A DNA stretch of 64,000 nucleotides, taken from contig CAJUAB010000001.1 of NCBI GenBank assembly GCA_910583845.1, positions 124,001-188,000 on the forward strand, written 5' to 3'. Source of the DNA: an uncultured Acetatifactor sp. (GTDB lineage Bacteria > Bacillota > Clostridia > Lachnospirales > Lachnospiraceae). A model generated the notes under the pieces. That model saw only the letters and a list, made by a program, of their open reading frames with translations. It made no database searches and had not been told where the DNA came from. How positions within the stretch are numbered: the stretch's first letter is position 1; every line of letters starts with the position of its first letter. The translations under genes and the position numbers were made by a program. Of the stretch, positions 24,914 to 32,885 are shown piece by piece.

Positions 24914-25235
24914 ATCAAAAATGTCCGTTTTTCCGCGAGCATATCGGAATATTCTGTTCCAGACGGAAGCCGGGGTATATACAAAAAAATTACTTCCCAG
25001 TACCCTGCCCGGAGTCCCTGGAGGCAGAAAAACAGATTTTTTTCTGAATATCAGGGTATATACAGAAAAATTGTCGCTCCACATCCACTTTTTTGCGATC
25101 AGCGGGGTACTGACGCACAATTTTTCTGTATATGCCCTGCTTCCCCGTACAAACTGGGCAAAAAGGGGAAATCATACGAAGCAGCGGGGTACTGCGGAAC
25201 AATTATTTTATATATACCCTGCTGAATCAAATGAT
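24914..25235. repeat. 320-bp multi-palindrome repeat, copy B
   Basis: Second copy of the repeat at 22930-23252, in the same overall orientation and almost the same length (322 versus 323 bp), but with its central core inverted. Outer units (around 24970 and 25183-25222) are mutually inverted. No gene is supported between 24777 and 25289. Confidence 0.8.
25052..25139. repeat. inverted repeat with 42-bp core, orientation 2
   Basis: The same 23-bp arms as in copy A (one mismatch between arms) enclose 25075-25116. That core equals the reverse complement of 23091-23132 at 38 of 42 positions. The surrounding sequence is not inverted. Confidence 0.8.
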
Positions 25236-25289
25236 GAACTACACTGGACAAGGGCATAAAAAGATACTGGCCTGACGGTATGCCCGCCG

Positions 25290-25838
25290 TCAGATTTTCC
25301 ACTCAATTTGCAGCTTCTCGCAAGTGGCACGAATAACGGTAATCATCAAATCCACCACCTGCTGCTTGTCCTCAAAACTGACATTCTCCCAATCGTCCAG
25401 GTAGTTGGAAATCGTGTCAATCTGCTCCGGGAACACGCTTCGGCGGTCAGCTTAGCAATCTCGCTGACAAGGGCCTGACGGCGGCTGTCCAATTTCTCAA
25501 TCTTGGCATTGACGTAGGAGATCAGCACCGGGGTCGCACCCGTCAGCGTCTTGTAGTCCTCCAGCTTCTTCACTATCTGCTGGTATACTACCGCTTCCAA
25601 CTCCCGCATTTTAATCGTGCCGCAGCCGGGGCAGGATTTGTTGTCCGCATGGAGAGATCTCCGTCCCCTGACTTTTGAAAAACTCGTAAATGTCCAGGTC
25701 AGCCATAGCGTAGATTGGATTACGAAGGATAAGGCTGATAGTAGAACGGGAAAACGGATTGCCGTAATACGACCTGACACCTTGCGCCGCAAACTGGGGG
25801 GCTATGTCATGGGGCGACACGCGCGGGTCAATATACAT
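25290..25838 (-). pseudogene. serine recombinase, degraded C-terminal part
   Basis: Three pieces of a large serine recombinase are readable in different frames: 'RSYYGNPFSRSTISLILRNP' plus 'ADLDIYEFFKSQG' (recombinase domain), a zinc-ribbon/coiled-coil region ('CPGCGTIKMRELEAVVY', 'EKLDSRRQALVSEIAKL'), and the end 'YLDDWENVSFEDKQQVV' to 'QIEWKI' with a stop at 25290. The N-terminal catalytic domain is absent and at least one internal segment is deleted. It indicates a former ICE or integrative element beside the LytTR module. Confidence 0.75.
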
Positions 25839-25847
25839 AATGTAAAA

Positions 25848-25881
25848 GAGCGGCGGCTCTGATTTCTCAAAGCCGCCGCTC
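25848..25881 (-). terminator. intrinsic terminator after the DUF6440 gene
   Basis: GAGCGGCGGCT (25848-25858) and AGCCGCCGCTC (25871-25881) form an 11-bp GC-rich stem; on the minus strand it is followed by TTTT. Confidence 0.7.
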
Positions 25882-25940
25882 CGGGCGTGACAATGCGCTG
25901 CTTGTACGACAGCTTTTTTCTTTTGCCGTCATGCGGCAGA

Positions 25941-26120
25941 TTACTTGCCGGGGGTAACAACAGGTTTGCCATCCTGATCGACCAACACAGTCAGTCCGGT
26001 GCCGTTCGCCTTGTTATGAGAAGCCATCAAGTAGTTCACTCCGGTTTCCGTATCCACGATGACCTTTGCTACATTTACAAGGCCCTGATTGTAGACCTCA
26101 ACAAAGCGTTCTTTCGCCAT
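25941..26120 (-). CDS. DUF6440 family small protein
   Basis: A 59-residue protein reading 'MAKERFVEVYNQGLVNVAK' then 'VIVDTETGVNYLMASHN' and ending 'GKPVVTPGK', the compact DUF6440 pattern. Function unknown. The ATG at 26120 follows GAGGAGGTG. It is the last gene of the GHKL/LytTR module and is followed by a terminator. Two 9-bp direct repeats with 21-bp spacing lie in its upstream region, which fits control by the LytTR regulator. Confidence 0.75.
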   Translation of the reverse strand: MAKERFVEVYNQGLVNVAKVIVDTETGVNYLMASHNKANGTGLTVLVDQDGKPVVTPGK

Positions 26121-26194
26121 ATGCCCACCTCCTCTCTTGTCTTGCTGCTTGACAGTATGACCATACCACATAAGCGGAGTGCCATGTTTCAAAT

Positions 26195-26224
26195 TTCCTA
26201 AACAAACAGAAATACTTCCTAAAT
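26195..26224 (-). promoter_or_regulatory. probable LytTR-type direct-repeat boxes
   Basis: TTTCCTAAA (26195-26203) and CTTCCTAAA (26216-26224) are direct repeats with 21 bp between equivalent positions, two helical turns. LytTR regulators such as AgrA bind 9-bp repeats at this spacing. They lie 75-105 bases before the DUF6440 start. Confidence 0.55.
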
Positions 26225-26243
26225 GGAATGGGAGGGAACCTCA

Positions 26244-26978
26244 TTAGCTCCCTCCCATCCTTTTGCGAAGTTCTGTTTTCCCTGCGCGGGAAAGCAGACA
26301 CTCGTGACCGCCAACCCACAGTTTGTTGTGTTTCAAATCTACCGTTTCAATCTTATCCGTTGCCACCAAATAGGCCCGGTGTGTGCGGATAAAGCGGTTT
26401 CCTAATCGACTTTCCAGTTCATTGAGGCTTCCTAAAAAATCCATTCGGCTGTTGGATGTATGGAGTAAAACATGGTGGGGGATGGAGGCCGTTTCAAAAA
26501 AGAGGATATCGCACAAAGGAACATGACGCACCGTTTCCCCTGTCCGCAATGTAAACATTTCTGCCGGGTCTTGCCGTTCGGCCAATAGACGCAGTTGTAT
26601 CTCGCTCAAGCATTGTGATGCAGATGGCCCAATCTGCTCTGGTTCTTTTACGATGTAGTCAAATGCTTCCAGGTGATATTGGAAAGTACGCCAAGCCAGA
26701 TCACCGTAGCTGGTGATATAGACCAGCGTACCATGAGGATCACGCCGCCGTAACTCCTGACCCAACCGAAAACCATCCCATTCCCCGTCCTTTAACTCTA
26801 CATCCAAAAAGTAAATCCCTTGTTTCTCACCTTCCGCTGCGGTCAGCAATTCCCTGGCATTAGCGGCACTGCATACAATCTTCATATCATAATTTTCGAC
26901 AAAGATTTTCCACTCTAAGGCGGTTTCAATTTGGTGGCGGACAACTTCCTCGTCATCGCACAAATAAATTTTAATCAT
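26244..26978 (-). CDS. LytTR-family response regulator (AgrA-like)
   Basis: A 244-residue regulator. The receiver domain has acidic residues in 'YLCDDEEVV', phosphoacceptor Asp59 in 'IYFLDVELKDGEWDG' and the switch Thr/Ser in 'VYITSYGDLAW'. The C-terminal LytTR domain ('HVPLCDILFFETASIPHH', 'FIRTHRAYLVATDKIE') binds DNA. The ATG overlaps the kinase stop codon (ATGA) after GGAGGG, so both are translationally coupled. Its likely target is the DUF6440 gene just downstream. Confidence 0.88.
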   Translation of the reverse strand: MIKIYLCDDEEVVRHQIETALEWKIFVENYDMKIVCSAANARELLTAAEGEKQGIYFLDVELKDGEWDGFRLGQELRRRDPHGTLVYITSYGDLAWRTFQYHLEAFDYIVKEPEQIGPSASQCLSEIQLRLLAERQDPAEMFTLRTGETVRHVPLCDILFFETASIPHHVLLHTSNSRMDFLGSLNELESRLGNRFIRTHRAYLVATDKIETVDLKHNKLWVGGHECLLSRAGKTELRKRMGGS

Positions 26979-28288
26979 GGTCTGCCCTCCACTGTCATCT
27001 CCTGCACAAATACACCATTCACCCAACTGGTGCCAGTGGAGACATTGGAATAGTTCTCTAAAATTCGCTGATAGCTGGACAGCCCCAATCCCCGGCCCGC
27101 TCCTTTGGTAGACCAGCCATCGTCCCACATTTTCCCTGGCTCAATAACATTTGTATAGGAATTTGATACCCGGAGAAACACCTGCCGTTCCTGGGCCAGC
27201 AGAACGATTTCCACCCAAGGCCGCTCCGTATTCAACGCAGCCTCCATAGCATTGTCTATCAGAATACCCAGGCAGCGGACAAAATCCCATACATCCATAT
27301 CCACTGCTACAATAGGGTAAAGTACCTCCAGATGACAATCTATTCCCTTCTCCCGCATGACCGTGAGCTTGCTCAAAAGGAGGCTTCTCGCTTCTGGAAG
27401 CTGTAAGTTTCCAATTTGAGTGGACGCCTGGATTTTCTTTCCAAGCTGCCGGTCAAACCCAGCATCCAATTCGGACAAAGTATGGCGCAATTCCTCTAAC
27501 TCGCCCTCTCCAGCTTGTTCGGAAAGGCTTGCCAGTAGGTTTTTATAATCATGACGAAATGTGCGTACCTCACGACGGATTATCTCCAGATCTTGCTCGT
27601 AGAGCCGCTGTTGGGCGATAACATCCTGCTGGGCCTGCATTTTCCGGGCGGTGTCGAGCCGCTGGGCTAAATGGACAATCAGCACAGCCATCAGGACTAC
27701 CATCGACAGAACCAGCAGGTAGTAAAACATCAGGAAGTGGGGCTGAACGCCAAATGCCAATCGGAGAAGCAGCTCCATAACAACTTCCAAAGCAAACAGA
27801 ATGAGAGCTATCCGCCACGATGTGGATTTGTTGTCCAACAGCAGACGAAACCACGTTCCAAACCGCAGTTTGTAAAGCAATAGGGAAATGGCAATACTGA
27901 TACCCAAGTGCAGTCCGATTGTTGCGGCAAACGAGATTGGAGCCAGCATGGACAGAGTAGCAGCCGCCACCTGGAAAATGCCCGCCATGCAGGTAGCGGC
28001 AAGAGACTGCCAGAACGTAAACCGCCACGCCCACCGCACCCATAGGGTACACATAACAAGAATGACGAAGGAGTTGATGAAATACCGGGATATTCCCAGC
28101 GCCGAGACGGCATATAGTCCAACGGAAAACAGGACGGCAATAAGCGGAGATAGAAGCAATAGAGGCAATTTTTTCAGTCGCCGCCCCACTGCTCGTTCAT
28201 CTGTCACCGCCAGCAGATATACTGTAAGTGCCAAATGCCCTGTCAAAATATCCAAAAATCCAACTAAAAAAACGCTTAGTGAGAACAT
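26975..28288 (-). CDS. GHKL sensor histidine kinase (AgrC-like)
   Basis: A 437-residue membrane kinase with about six N-terminal hydrophobic helices (residues 1-205), a coiled-coil, a dimerisation region containing the likely phosphoacceptor His in 'VRTFRHDYKNLLASL', and a GHKL ATPase with N-box 'GILIDNAMEAALN' and G-box 'GAGRGLGLSSYQRI'. This is the architecture of AgrC-type peptide pheromone receptors. No agrB or agrD is adjacent, so the signal is unknown. It is first in an operon with the LytTR regulator. Confidence 0.85.
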   Translation of the reverse strand: MFSLSVFLVGFLDILTGHLALTVYLLAVTDERAVGRRLKKLPLLLLSPLIAVLFSVGLYAVSALGISRYFINSFVILVMCTLWVRWAWRFTFWQSLAATCMAGIFQVAAATLSMLAPISFAATIGLHLGISIAISLLLYKLRFGTWFRLLLDNKSTSWRIALILFALEVVMELLLRLAFGVQPHFLMFYYLLVLSMVVLMAVLIVHLAQRLDTARKMQAQQDVIAQQRLYEQDLEIIRREVRTFRHDYKNLLASLSEQAGEGELEELRHTLSELDAGFDRQLGKKIQASTQIGNLQLPEARSLLLSKLTVMREKGIDCHLEVLYPIVAVDMDVWDFVRCLGILIDNAMEAALNTERPWVEIVLLAQERQVFLRVSNSYTNVIEPGKMWDDGWSTKGAGRGLGLSSYQRILENYSNVSTGTSWVNGVFVQEMTVEGRP

Positions 28289-28332
28289 AATGCCATAAAT
28301 CTCTTTCCATATGGTTTCATTTTGACGCAGTT

Positions 28333-28361
28333 ATTATAGCATTGCCTTATGGGGATAGCAA
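28333..28361 (-). promoter_or_regulatory. promoter of the GHKL/LytTR operon
   Basis: On the minus strand TTGCTA (rc of 28356-28361), 17 bases, then TATAAT (rc of 28333-28338). Leader to the kinase start is about 40 bases. Confidence 0.7.
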
Positions 28362-28408
28362 GGAAACCGCTGCCAGATCTGGATCGCTTCACTCAACAGA
28401 TTCGCGCA

Positions 28409-28536
28409 TGGACAATCAGGCGTAATGCGGAAAGCGCAAGAGGCGGGAAGTATGGACAATATTGGCCAGGCTGTATCTGGCTATAGTGCAAAATCAGGCC
28501 GGATGGGACTCTGGAGCGTGTTTGAAACACGCTCTA
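28409..28536. repeat. dispersed repeat copy 2 ending in a perfect palindrome
   Basis: Aligns with 23344-23465. Its end is GAGCGTGTTT (28514-28523), G, AAACACGCTC (28525-28534), a 10-bp-arm palindrome that looks like the two termini of the MITE-like element fused together. The palindrome supplies the stop codon of the dual ATPase gene. Confidence 0.6.
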
Positions 28537-30309
28537 GGAATCCCGAAGCAACTGCCTGGTATATTCCTCCCGGGGATGGGCGAACACCTCCTCCGTCTCT
28601 CCGATCTCCAGAATTTTCCCCTCTTTCATGACCATAATCCGATCACTCATCTGGTAAATCACATTGATATCATGGGAGATAAACAGGTAGGCCAGCCCCA
28701 TTTCTTCCTGAAGCCTGCGCATCAGCTCCATGATCTGGGCCTGTATGGTCACATCCAGCGCCGAGACAGGCTCATCCGCGATGACCAGACCGGGCCGGGT
28801 AATCAGAGCCTGCCCTATGCTGATCCGCTGCCGCTGACCGCCGCTGAGCTGAGATGGCCTGCGATCATAATACTCTTCGGAAAGTCCCACTGTCCCAAGC
28901 ATCTCCAGAGCGGCGCAGCGCATATCCGCCGCCGACATGGCCCTGTCCGGTTCCAGCTTCCCCCTGGCCCGCAGAGGCTCCTCCAGCAGCCATCCCACCG
29001 TCCTGGAGGGATTCAGGCTGCTGTAAGGGTCCTGAAAAATCATCTGCGGGCGAGTGGAATAATGTCTGATCTCCCCCGTGATATCCCTGTTCATGCCCAG
29101 GATTGCCTTGGACAGAGAAGTCTTGCCGCAGCCGCTCTCCCCCACCAGCCCCAGAATCTCCCCCCTTCGGATCTCGAATCCCGCGTCCCTCACCACATGG
29201 TTTTTCTTTCCCCGGGAAAGAAGACGGTTGCCGCCCTCCCGGTAATACACCTGAAGATCCCTGACTGTCACCACGGGCTCCGGACAGATACGCCCCCCCG
29301 CCTGCGTCAGGGACTGTCCGTCACCGGAAACCTCCGCCCGCGGGATTTTTCTTCCGTCCGCGCCCCCGGACCGGCGCTTCATACGGCTGGGCACCGCCTC
29401 TATGAGATTACGGGTATATTCTTCTCTCGGATGCTCAAAGATCTCCTCCGGCGTACCGGACTCCACCACTCTGCCGTCCTTCATCACCGCGATTCTATGA
29501 CAAATCCGCTTTGCCAGATTCAGATCATGGGTGATAAACAGGATGGCATTGTGCCGCTTCTCATTGATCTCCCGCAACAGGTCCATGATCTGGTTCTGCA
29601 CAGTCACATCCAGCGCCGTAGTGGGTTCATCGGCTACAATCAACCGGGGATGCAGAATAACAGCCATGGCGATCATAACCCGCTGGCGCATGCCGCCGCT
29701 GAGCTGATGGGGATAACATCCATACACCCGCTCCGGCTCCCGTAGCCCCACTGCGGCAAATGTCTCCAGAACCAACTGTTTCATGGCCTGCCGTCGCTGC
29801 TGCCTGCCGCTCACGACAGTGTGTCCCTTTCCCTCCCCCCCGGCGTACTCTTCCGGATACGCCGGTGTCAGCCTTCCGTAGAGAACTCCCGCCGGGGAAG
29901 AACCGTCTCCTGCCGCGCGACCGCAGGGGGCTCCCTCTCCAGAATAAGCAGGCATACTGTGCAGCCGCAGCATCTCCTCCACCTGACGCCCCACCCTCTG
30001 GGTGGGATTCAGAGAGGTCATGGGCTCCTGGAAGACCATGGACATCCGTTCTCCCTGATAGCGCCGGTACAACGCCTTATCCCTGGGCCTTCCCGCCTCC
30101 TGCAGCACCACATCGTCAAACAGGATTCTGCCGCTGGTAACTGTGGCCTCCTCCGACACCAGTCCCATCAGGGTCAGCGCCGTCACGGATTTGCCGGAGC
30201 CCGATTCCCCCACCACGCCCAGAATCTCTCCCCCTTGTATCTCCAGGCTCACGTGACGCACTGCCTCCGTTCTGCCGAAATTCACCGATAAATCTTCTAT
30301 GGTAATCAT
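28534..30309 (-). CDS. fused dual-ATPase of an oligopeptide ABC importer (DppD-DppF type)
   Basis: A 591-residue protein with two complete ABC ATPases. The first has Walker A 'GESGSGKSV', signature 'LSGGMRQRVMIAM' and Walker B 'LIVADEPTTALD'. The second has 'GESGCGKTS', 'LSGGQRQRISIGQA' and 'LVIADEPVSALD'. It energises import of peptides with the permeases encoded upstream. About 60 Gly/Pro/Ala-rich residues are inserted in the first domain after the Q-loop region ('SMPAYSGEGAPCGRAAG' onward), longer than in family members I recall. GAGGTGACG precedes the ATG. Confidence 0.88.
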   Translation of the reverse strand: MITIEDLSVNFGRTEAVRHVSLEIQGGEILGVVGESGSGKSVTALTLMGLVSEEATVTSGRILFDDVVLQEAGRPRDKALYRRYQGERMSMVFQEPMTSLNPTQRVGRQVEEMLRLHSMPAYSGEGAPCGRAAGDGSSPAGVLYGRLTPAYPEEYAGGEGKGHTVVSGRQQRRQAMKQLVLETFAAVGLREPERVYGCYPHQLSGGMRQRVMIAMAVILHPRLIVADEPTTALDVTVQNQIMDLLREINEKRHNAILFITHDLNLAKRICHRIAVMKDGRVVESGTPEEIFEHPREEYTRNLIEAVPSRMKRRSGGADGRKIPRAEVSGDGQSLTQAGGRICPEPVVTVRDLQVYYREGGNRLLSRGKKNHVVRDAGFEIRRGEILGLVGESGCGKTSLSKAILGMNRDITGEIRHYSTRPQMIFQDPYSSLNPSRTVGWLLEEPLRARGKLEPDRAMSAADMRCAALEMLGTVGLSEEYYDRRPSQLSGGQRQRISIGQALITRPGLVIADEPVSALDVTIQAQIMELMRRLQEEMGLAYLFISHDINVIYQMSDRIMVMKEGKILEIGETEEVFAHPREEYTRQLLRDS

Positions 30310-30371
30310 TGCGCGTCACCTCCCATACAAGCCGTATCCCCATGTCCCCCGCCTGCTCCTCTGTACCCTCT

Positions 30372-31190
30372 TCATCTGCTCAGTCTCTGTACGCCCTCGC
30401 TGAGAAGGGAAAAGCCCAGCACAATCCACACGATGGTGAGCCCCGGGGCCAGCGCGTACCAGGGAGCCGTGGTCAGATATCCCTGGGCGTCCGACAGCAT
30501 TTTTCCCAGACTGGCCTGGGGAGGCTGTACGCCGATTCCCAGATAACTCATGCCGGACTCCGCCAGAATGGCATTGTTAAAGCCGATCATCACCGACACC
30601 CAGAACGTGGAGAATATATTGGGCAAAATATGCACAAACAGAATTCTCATCCGGCTCACGCCCATCAGCCGCGCCCGGCTGATATAATCCGCGTCCCGCA
30701 GGCGGATAAACTCGCTGCGCACAATGCGGATAAAACTGGGCATAAACACAATCCCCAAAGAAATCACCAGATTCCGCTGCCCCGTACCCATGACGCTGAT
30801 CACCACCAAAGCCAGCAAAATGCTGGGAAATCCGTTGATGGCATCCGTGATACGCATCACCGCCTCATCCACAATGCCGCCAAAATACCCTGTCAGCGCT
30901 CCGATCAGTATGCCCGCCGTCCCGGACATGGCCACCACCAGGGTGCTGATCAATATGGTGGTGCCGATGCCCTTCATGACTCTGGAGAAAATGTCCCGCC
31001 CGAAATTGTCCGTGCCAAAAAAATGTCCCAGGGAAGGAGGCGCGAAGCGCTCGGAGGCGGACATGGAGGTGGTGCTGTAAGGCGTCCAGAATATGCCCAC
31101 AATCGCAAGAAGCACCACAAGGCCCGTCATACACAGGCCCGCAATCAGGTATTTATTCCATTTTATACCGCCTTTCCTCTTCACGTCCAC
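30372..31190 (-). CDS. oligopeptide ABC transporter permease, DppC/OppC type
   Basis: A 272-residue inner-membrane permease of about six helices, with an N-terminal helix, 'GTDNFGRDIFSRVMKG' (typical of OppC/DppC) and the EAA loop 'ISRARLMGVSRMRILFVHI' that contacts the ATPase. No ATG is available near the natural start; GTG at 31190, with GGGGAG upstream, is used. It lies between the acetyltransferase and the dual ATPase in the operon. Confidence 0.87.
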   Translation of the reverse strand: MDVKRKGGIKWNKYLIAGLCMTGLVVLLAIVGIFWTPYSTTSMSASERFAPPSLGHFFGTDNFGRDIFSRVMKGIGTTILISTLVVAMSGTAGILIGALTGYFGGIVDEAVMRITDAINGFPSILLALVVISVMGTGQRNLVISLGIVFMPSFIRIVRSEFIRLRDADYISRARLMGVSRMRILFVHILPNIFSTFWVSVMIGFNNAILAESGMSYLGIGVQPPQASLGKMLSDAQGYLTTAPWYALAPGLTIVWIVLGFSLLSEGVQRLSR

Positions 31191-31287
31191 TCCACTCTCC
31201 CCGCTCTGCCGGGCCCTTTGTCCAGATCAGTCCGCCGTCTCCGCTGCCTCCCTATAACCTGGACCGGTCTCCGCCGTATACCCAAAG

Positions 31288-31779
31288 TCATTTCACGGAA
31301 GCCGCGGCGGCCTCCAATTGAGATTTACAGAAGCCGAAATACTCTCTCCCCGTTTCCCGGTCCGCTCCCAGCCTCTCATAAAAGGCGATGGAAGGCTTAT
31401 TCCAGCCCAGGCAGCTCCATTCCATACCGGTATACCCCTCCGCCAGCACAAATTCCGCTATTCTGCCGAGAAAATACCGTCCAAATCCCCTTCCCCGATA
31501 CTCTTCTTTCAGAAACAGATCCTCCAGATGCACCTTTCCCGCCGCGGCAAAGGAGCCGAATGCCGGATAATACAGGGCATATCCCACTGCTTCCCCGCCG
31601 CGCCGGGCAATCAGCGCCGTGGCAATCTTTCTCTCAAAAAGCCAGTATTTCAACTGCTCCCGGGTCCCCGTCATATCCTGAGGCCTTTTTTCATATGCCG
31701 CCATACACTGAATCAGATCAAACAACAGCGGAATATCCTTCTCCTCCGCCCTGCATACCTGCAGATCTTTTCTATCCAT
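31288..31779 (-). CDS. GNAT acetyltransferase, diamine acetyltransferase-like
   Basis: A 163-residue acetyltransferase. 'VHLEDLFLKEEYRGRGFGRY' contains the acetyl-CoA motif, and 'MEWSCLGWNKPSIAFYERLG' is highly characteristic of the spermidine/spermine (SSAT-like) branch. The substrate may therefore be a polyamine or another small amine, or a thialysine-type amino acid. GGGGGAGAAGG precedes the ATG. It sits between the two permease genes of the peptide transporter operon with only a 19-base gap to DppB, so it is presumably co-expressed, which is unusual. Confidence 0.82.
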   Translation of the reverse strand: MDRKDLQVCRAEEKDIPLLFDLIQCMAAYEKRPQDMTGTREQLKYWLFERKIATALIARRGGEAVGYALYYPAFGSFAAAGKVHLEDLFLKEEYRGRGFGRYFLGRIAEFVLAEGYTGMEWSCLGWNKPSIAFYERLGADRETGREYFGFCKSQLEAAAASVK

Positions 31780-31798
31780 TTCCTTCTCCCCCGCGCCC

Positions 31799-32758
31799 TC
31801 ACTTGCCGCTGATCCTGGGGTCCACTACCCTGTACAGGATATCCACCAGGAAATACACAAAAATAACCACAAAAGTAATATACAGAATCAGAATCTCCAC
31901 CACCGGCAAATCTCTGGTGGAGATGGAGCTGATCAGCAGTCTCCCGATTCCCGGCAGGGAAAACACCTGTTCCACCACAATACTGCCCGCCACAATCTCC
32001 GCGATAATCATGCCCAGAAAGGTGATCACCGGCATCATGGCATTGCGCAGCACATGACCGTACATTACCCTTCGCTCGCCGCAGCCCTTGCTGCGGGCTG
32101 TGCGCACATAGTCCGCCCGCAGTTCCGTCAATAGCGATCCCCGCAGAAAACGTGCCGTCATGGCCGCTTTGGGCAGCGCTATGGCCAGAGCCGGAAACAA
32201 CAGGTAAAACAAAAATCCCCTGATATCTTTTTCATAGCTCACATATCCTCCGGGCACGAAACATTCAAAAACCATGCCAAACAGATATGTCACGATGATT
32301 CCCAGGAAAAAAGAGGGAATCGCCATGGTCGCCTGGGTGATCACTCCCAGAGCCGCATCCAGAACCTTATTCCTGCTGCGGGCCCACAGCACCCCCAGAG
32401 GGATGGACACCGCCACAATCAGCACCAGAGAAATGGCCGCCAGAGACAGTGTAACCGGCAGCTTGTCTCCGATCAGTTCCGCCACCGGCATCATTTCATT
32501 CATATTTTTGGCATAGCGATAACTGATGCCCAGATCGCCCGTAAGCACACCCCCGGCCCATCGGAAGTATCGCGTCACCGGAGGGTCATTCAGTCCCAGT
32601 TCCTCCCGAAGCTGTGCCTCCCTCTCCGGAGTCGCCTCCGTCCCGAGGATGGAAGTCACCACATCCCCGGGAATAATCTGAAAAGCGATAAAGGCGGCCG
32701 CCGATACCACGAACAATGTCATAATGAGAGTAGCTGTTTTTTTAACAAGGTATTTCAT
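31799..32758 (-). CDS. oligopeptide ABC transporter permease, DppB/OppB type
   Basis: A 319-residue permease with six helices, opening 'MKYLVKKTATLIMTLFVVSA' and containing 'PVTRYFRWAGGVLTGDLG', typical of DppB. The cytoplasmic EAA loop is 'VRTARSKGCGERRVMYGHV'. AAAGGAGGCGG precedes the ATG. It forms the translocation pore with the DppC-type protein. Confidence 0.88.
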   Translation of the reverse strand: MKYLVKKTATLIMTLFVVSAAAFIAFQIIPGDVVTSILGTEATPEREAQLREELGLNDPPVTRYFRWAGGVLTGDLGISYRYAKNMNEMMPVAELIGDKLPVTLSLAAISLVLIVAVSIPLGVLWARSRNKVLDAALGVITQATMAIPSFFLGIIVTYLFGMVFECFVPGGYVSYEKDIRGFLFYLLFPALAIALPKAAMTARFLRGSLLTELRADYVRTARSKGCGERRVMYGHVLRNAMMPVITFLGMIIAEIVAGSIVVEQVFSLPGIGRLLISSISTRDLPVVEILILYITFVVIFVYFLVDILYRVVDPRISGK

Positions 32759-32797
32759 AAGCCGCCTCCTTTCCTGTCAAAGTTCCATAGTCGAATG

Positions 32798-32862
32798 CGA
32801 AACCCTGCCCGCGAGTGACAGGAGCGGTCAGTTGCAAACCGCTTTCCGCGAGTGACGGGAGT
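32798..32862. repeat. short dispersed repeat, two copies before dppB
   Basis: Two versions of the motif GYRAAMCSCTKYCCGCGAGT followed by GACRGGAG occur at 32798-32823 and 32834-32860. A related copy (GTGAAACGCTCTCCGCAAGT) is at 41888-41913. No coding function. Confidence 0.4.
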
Positions 32863-32885
32863 TTTCACATCCGCCCTGGAAATCG

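Noticed and set aside
26120..28530. agrB/agrD pheromone genes near the AgrC-like kinase
   Set aside because: No AgrB-type membrane protease or short pheromone precursor could be read on either strand.
28462..29745. Long plus-strand frame opposite the dual ATPase
   Set aside because: Shadow of a GC-rich gene; Pro/Arg/His-rich with no ribosome site. The same applies to 30309-32057.
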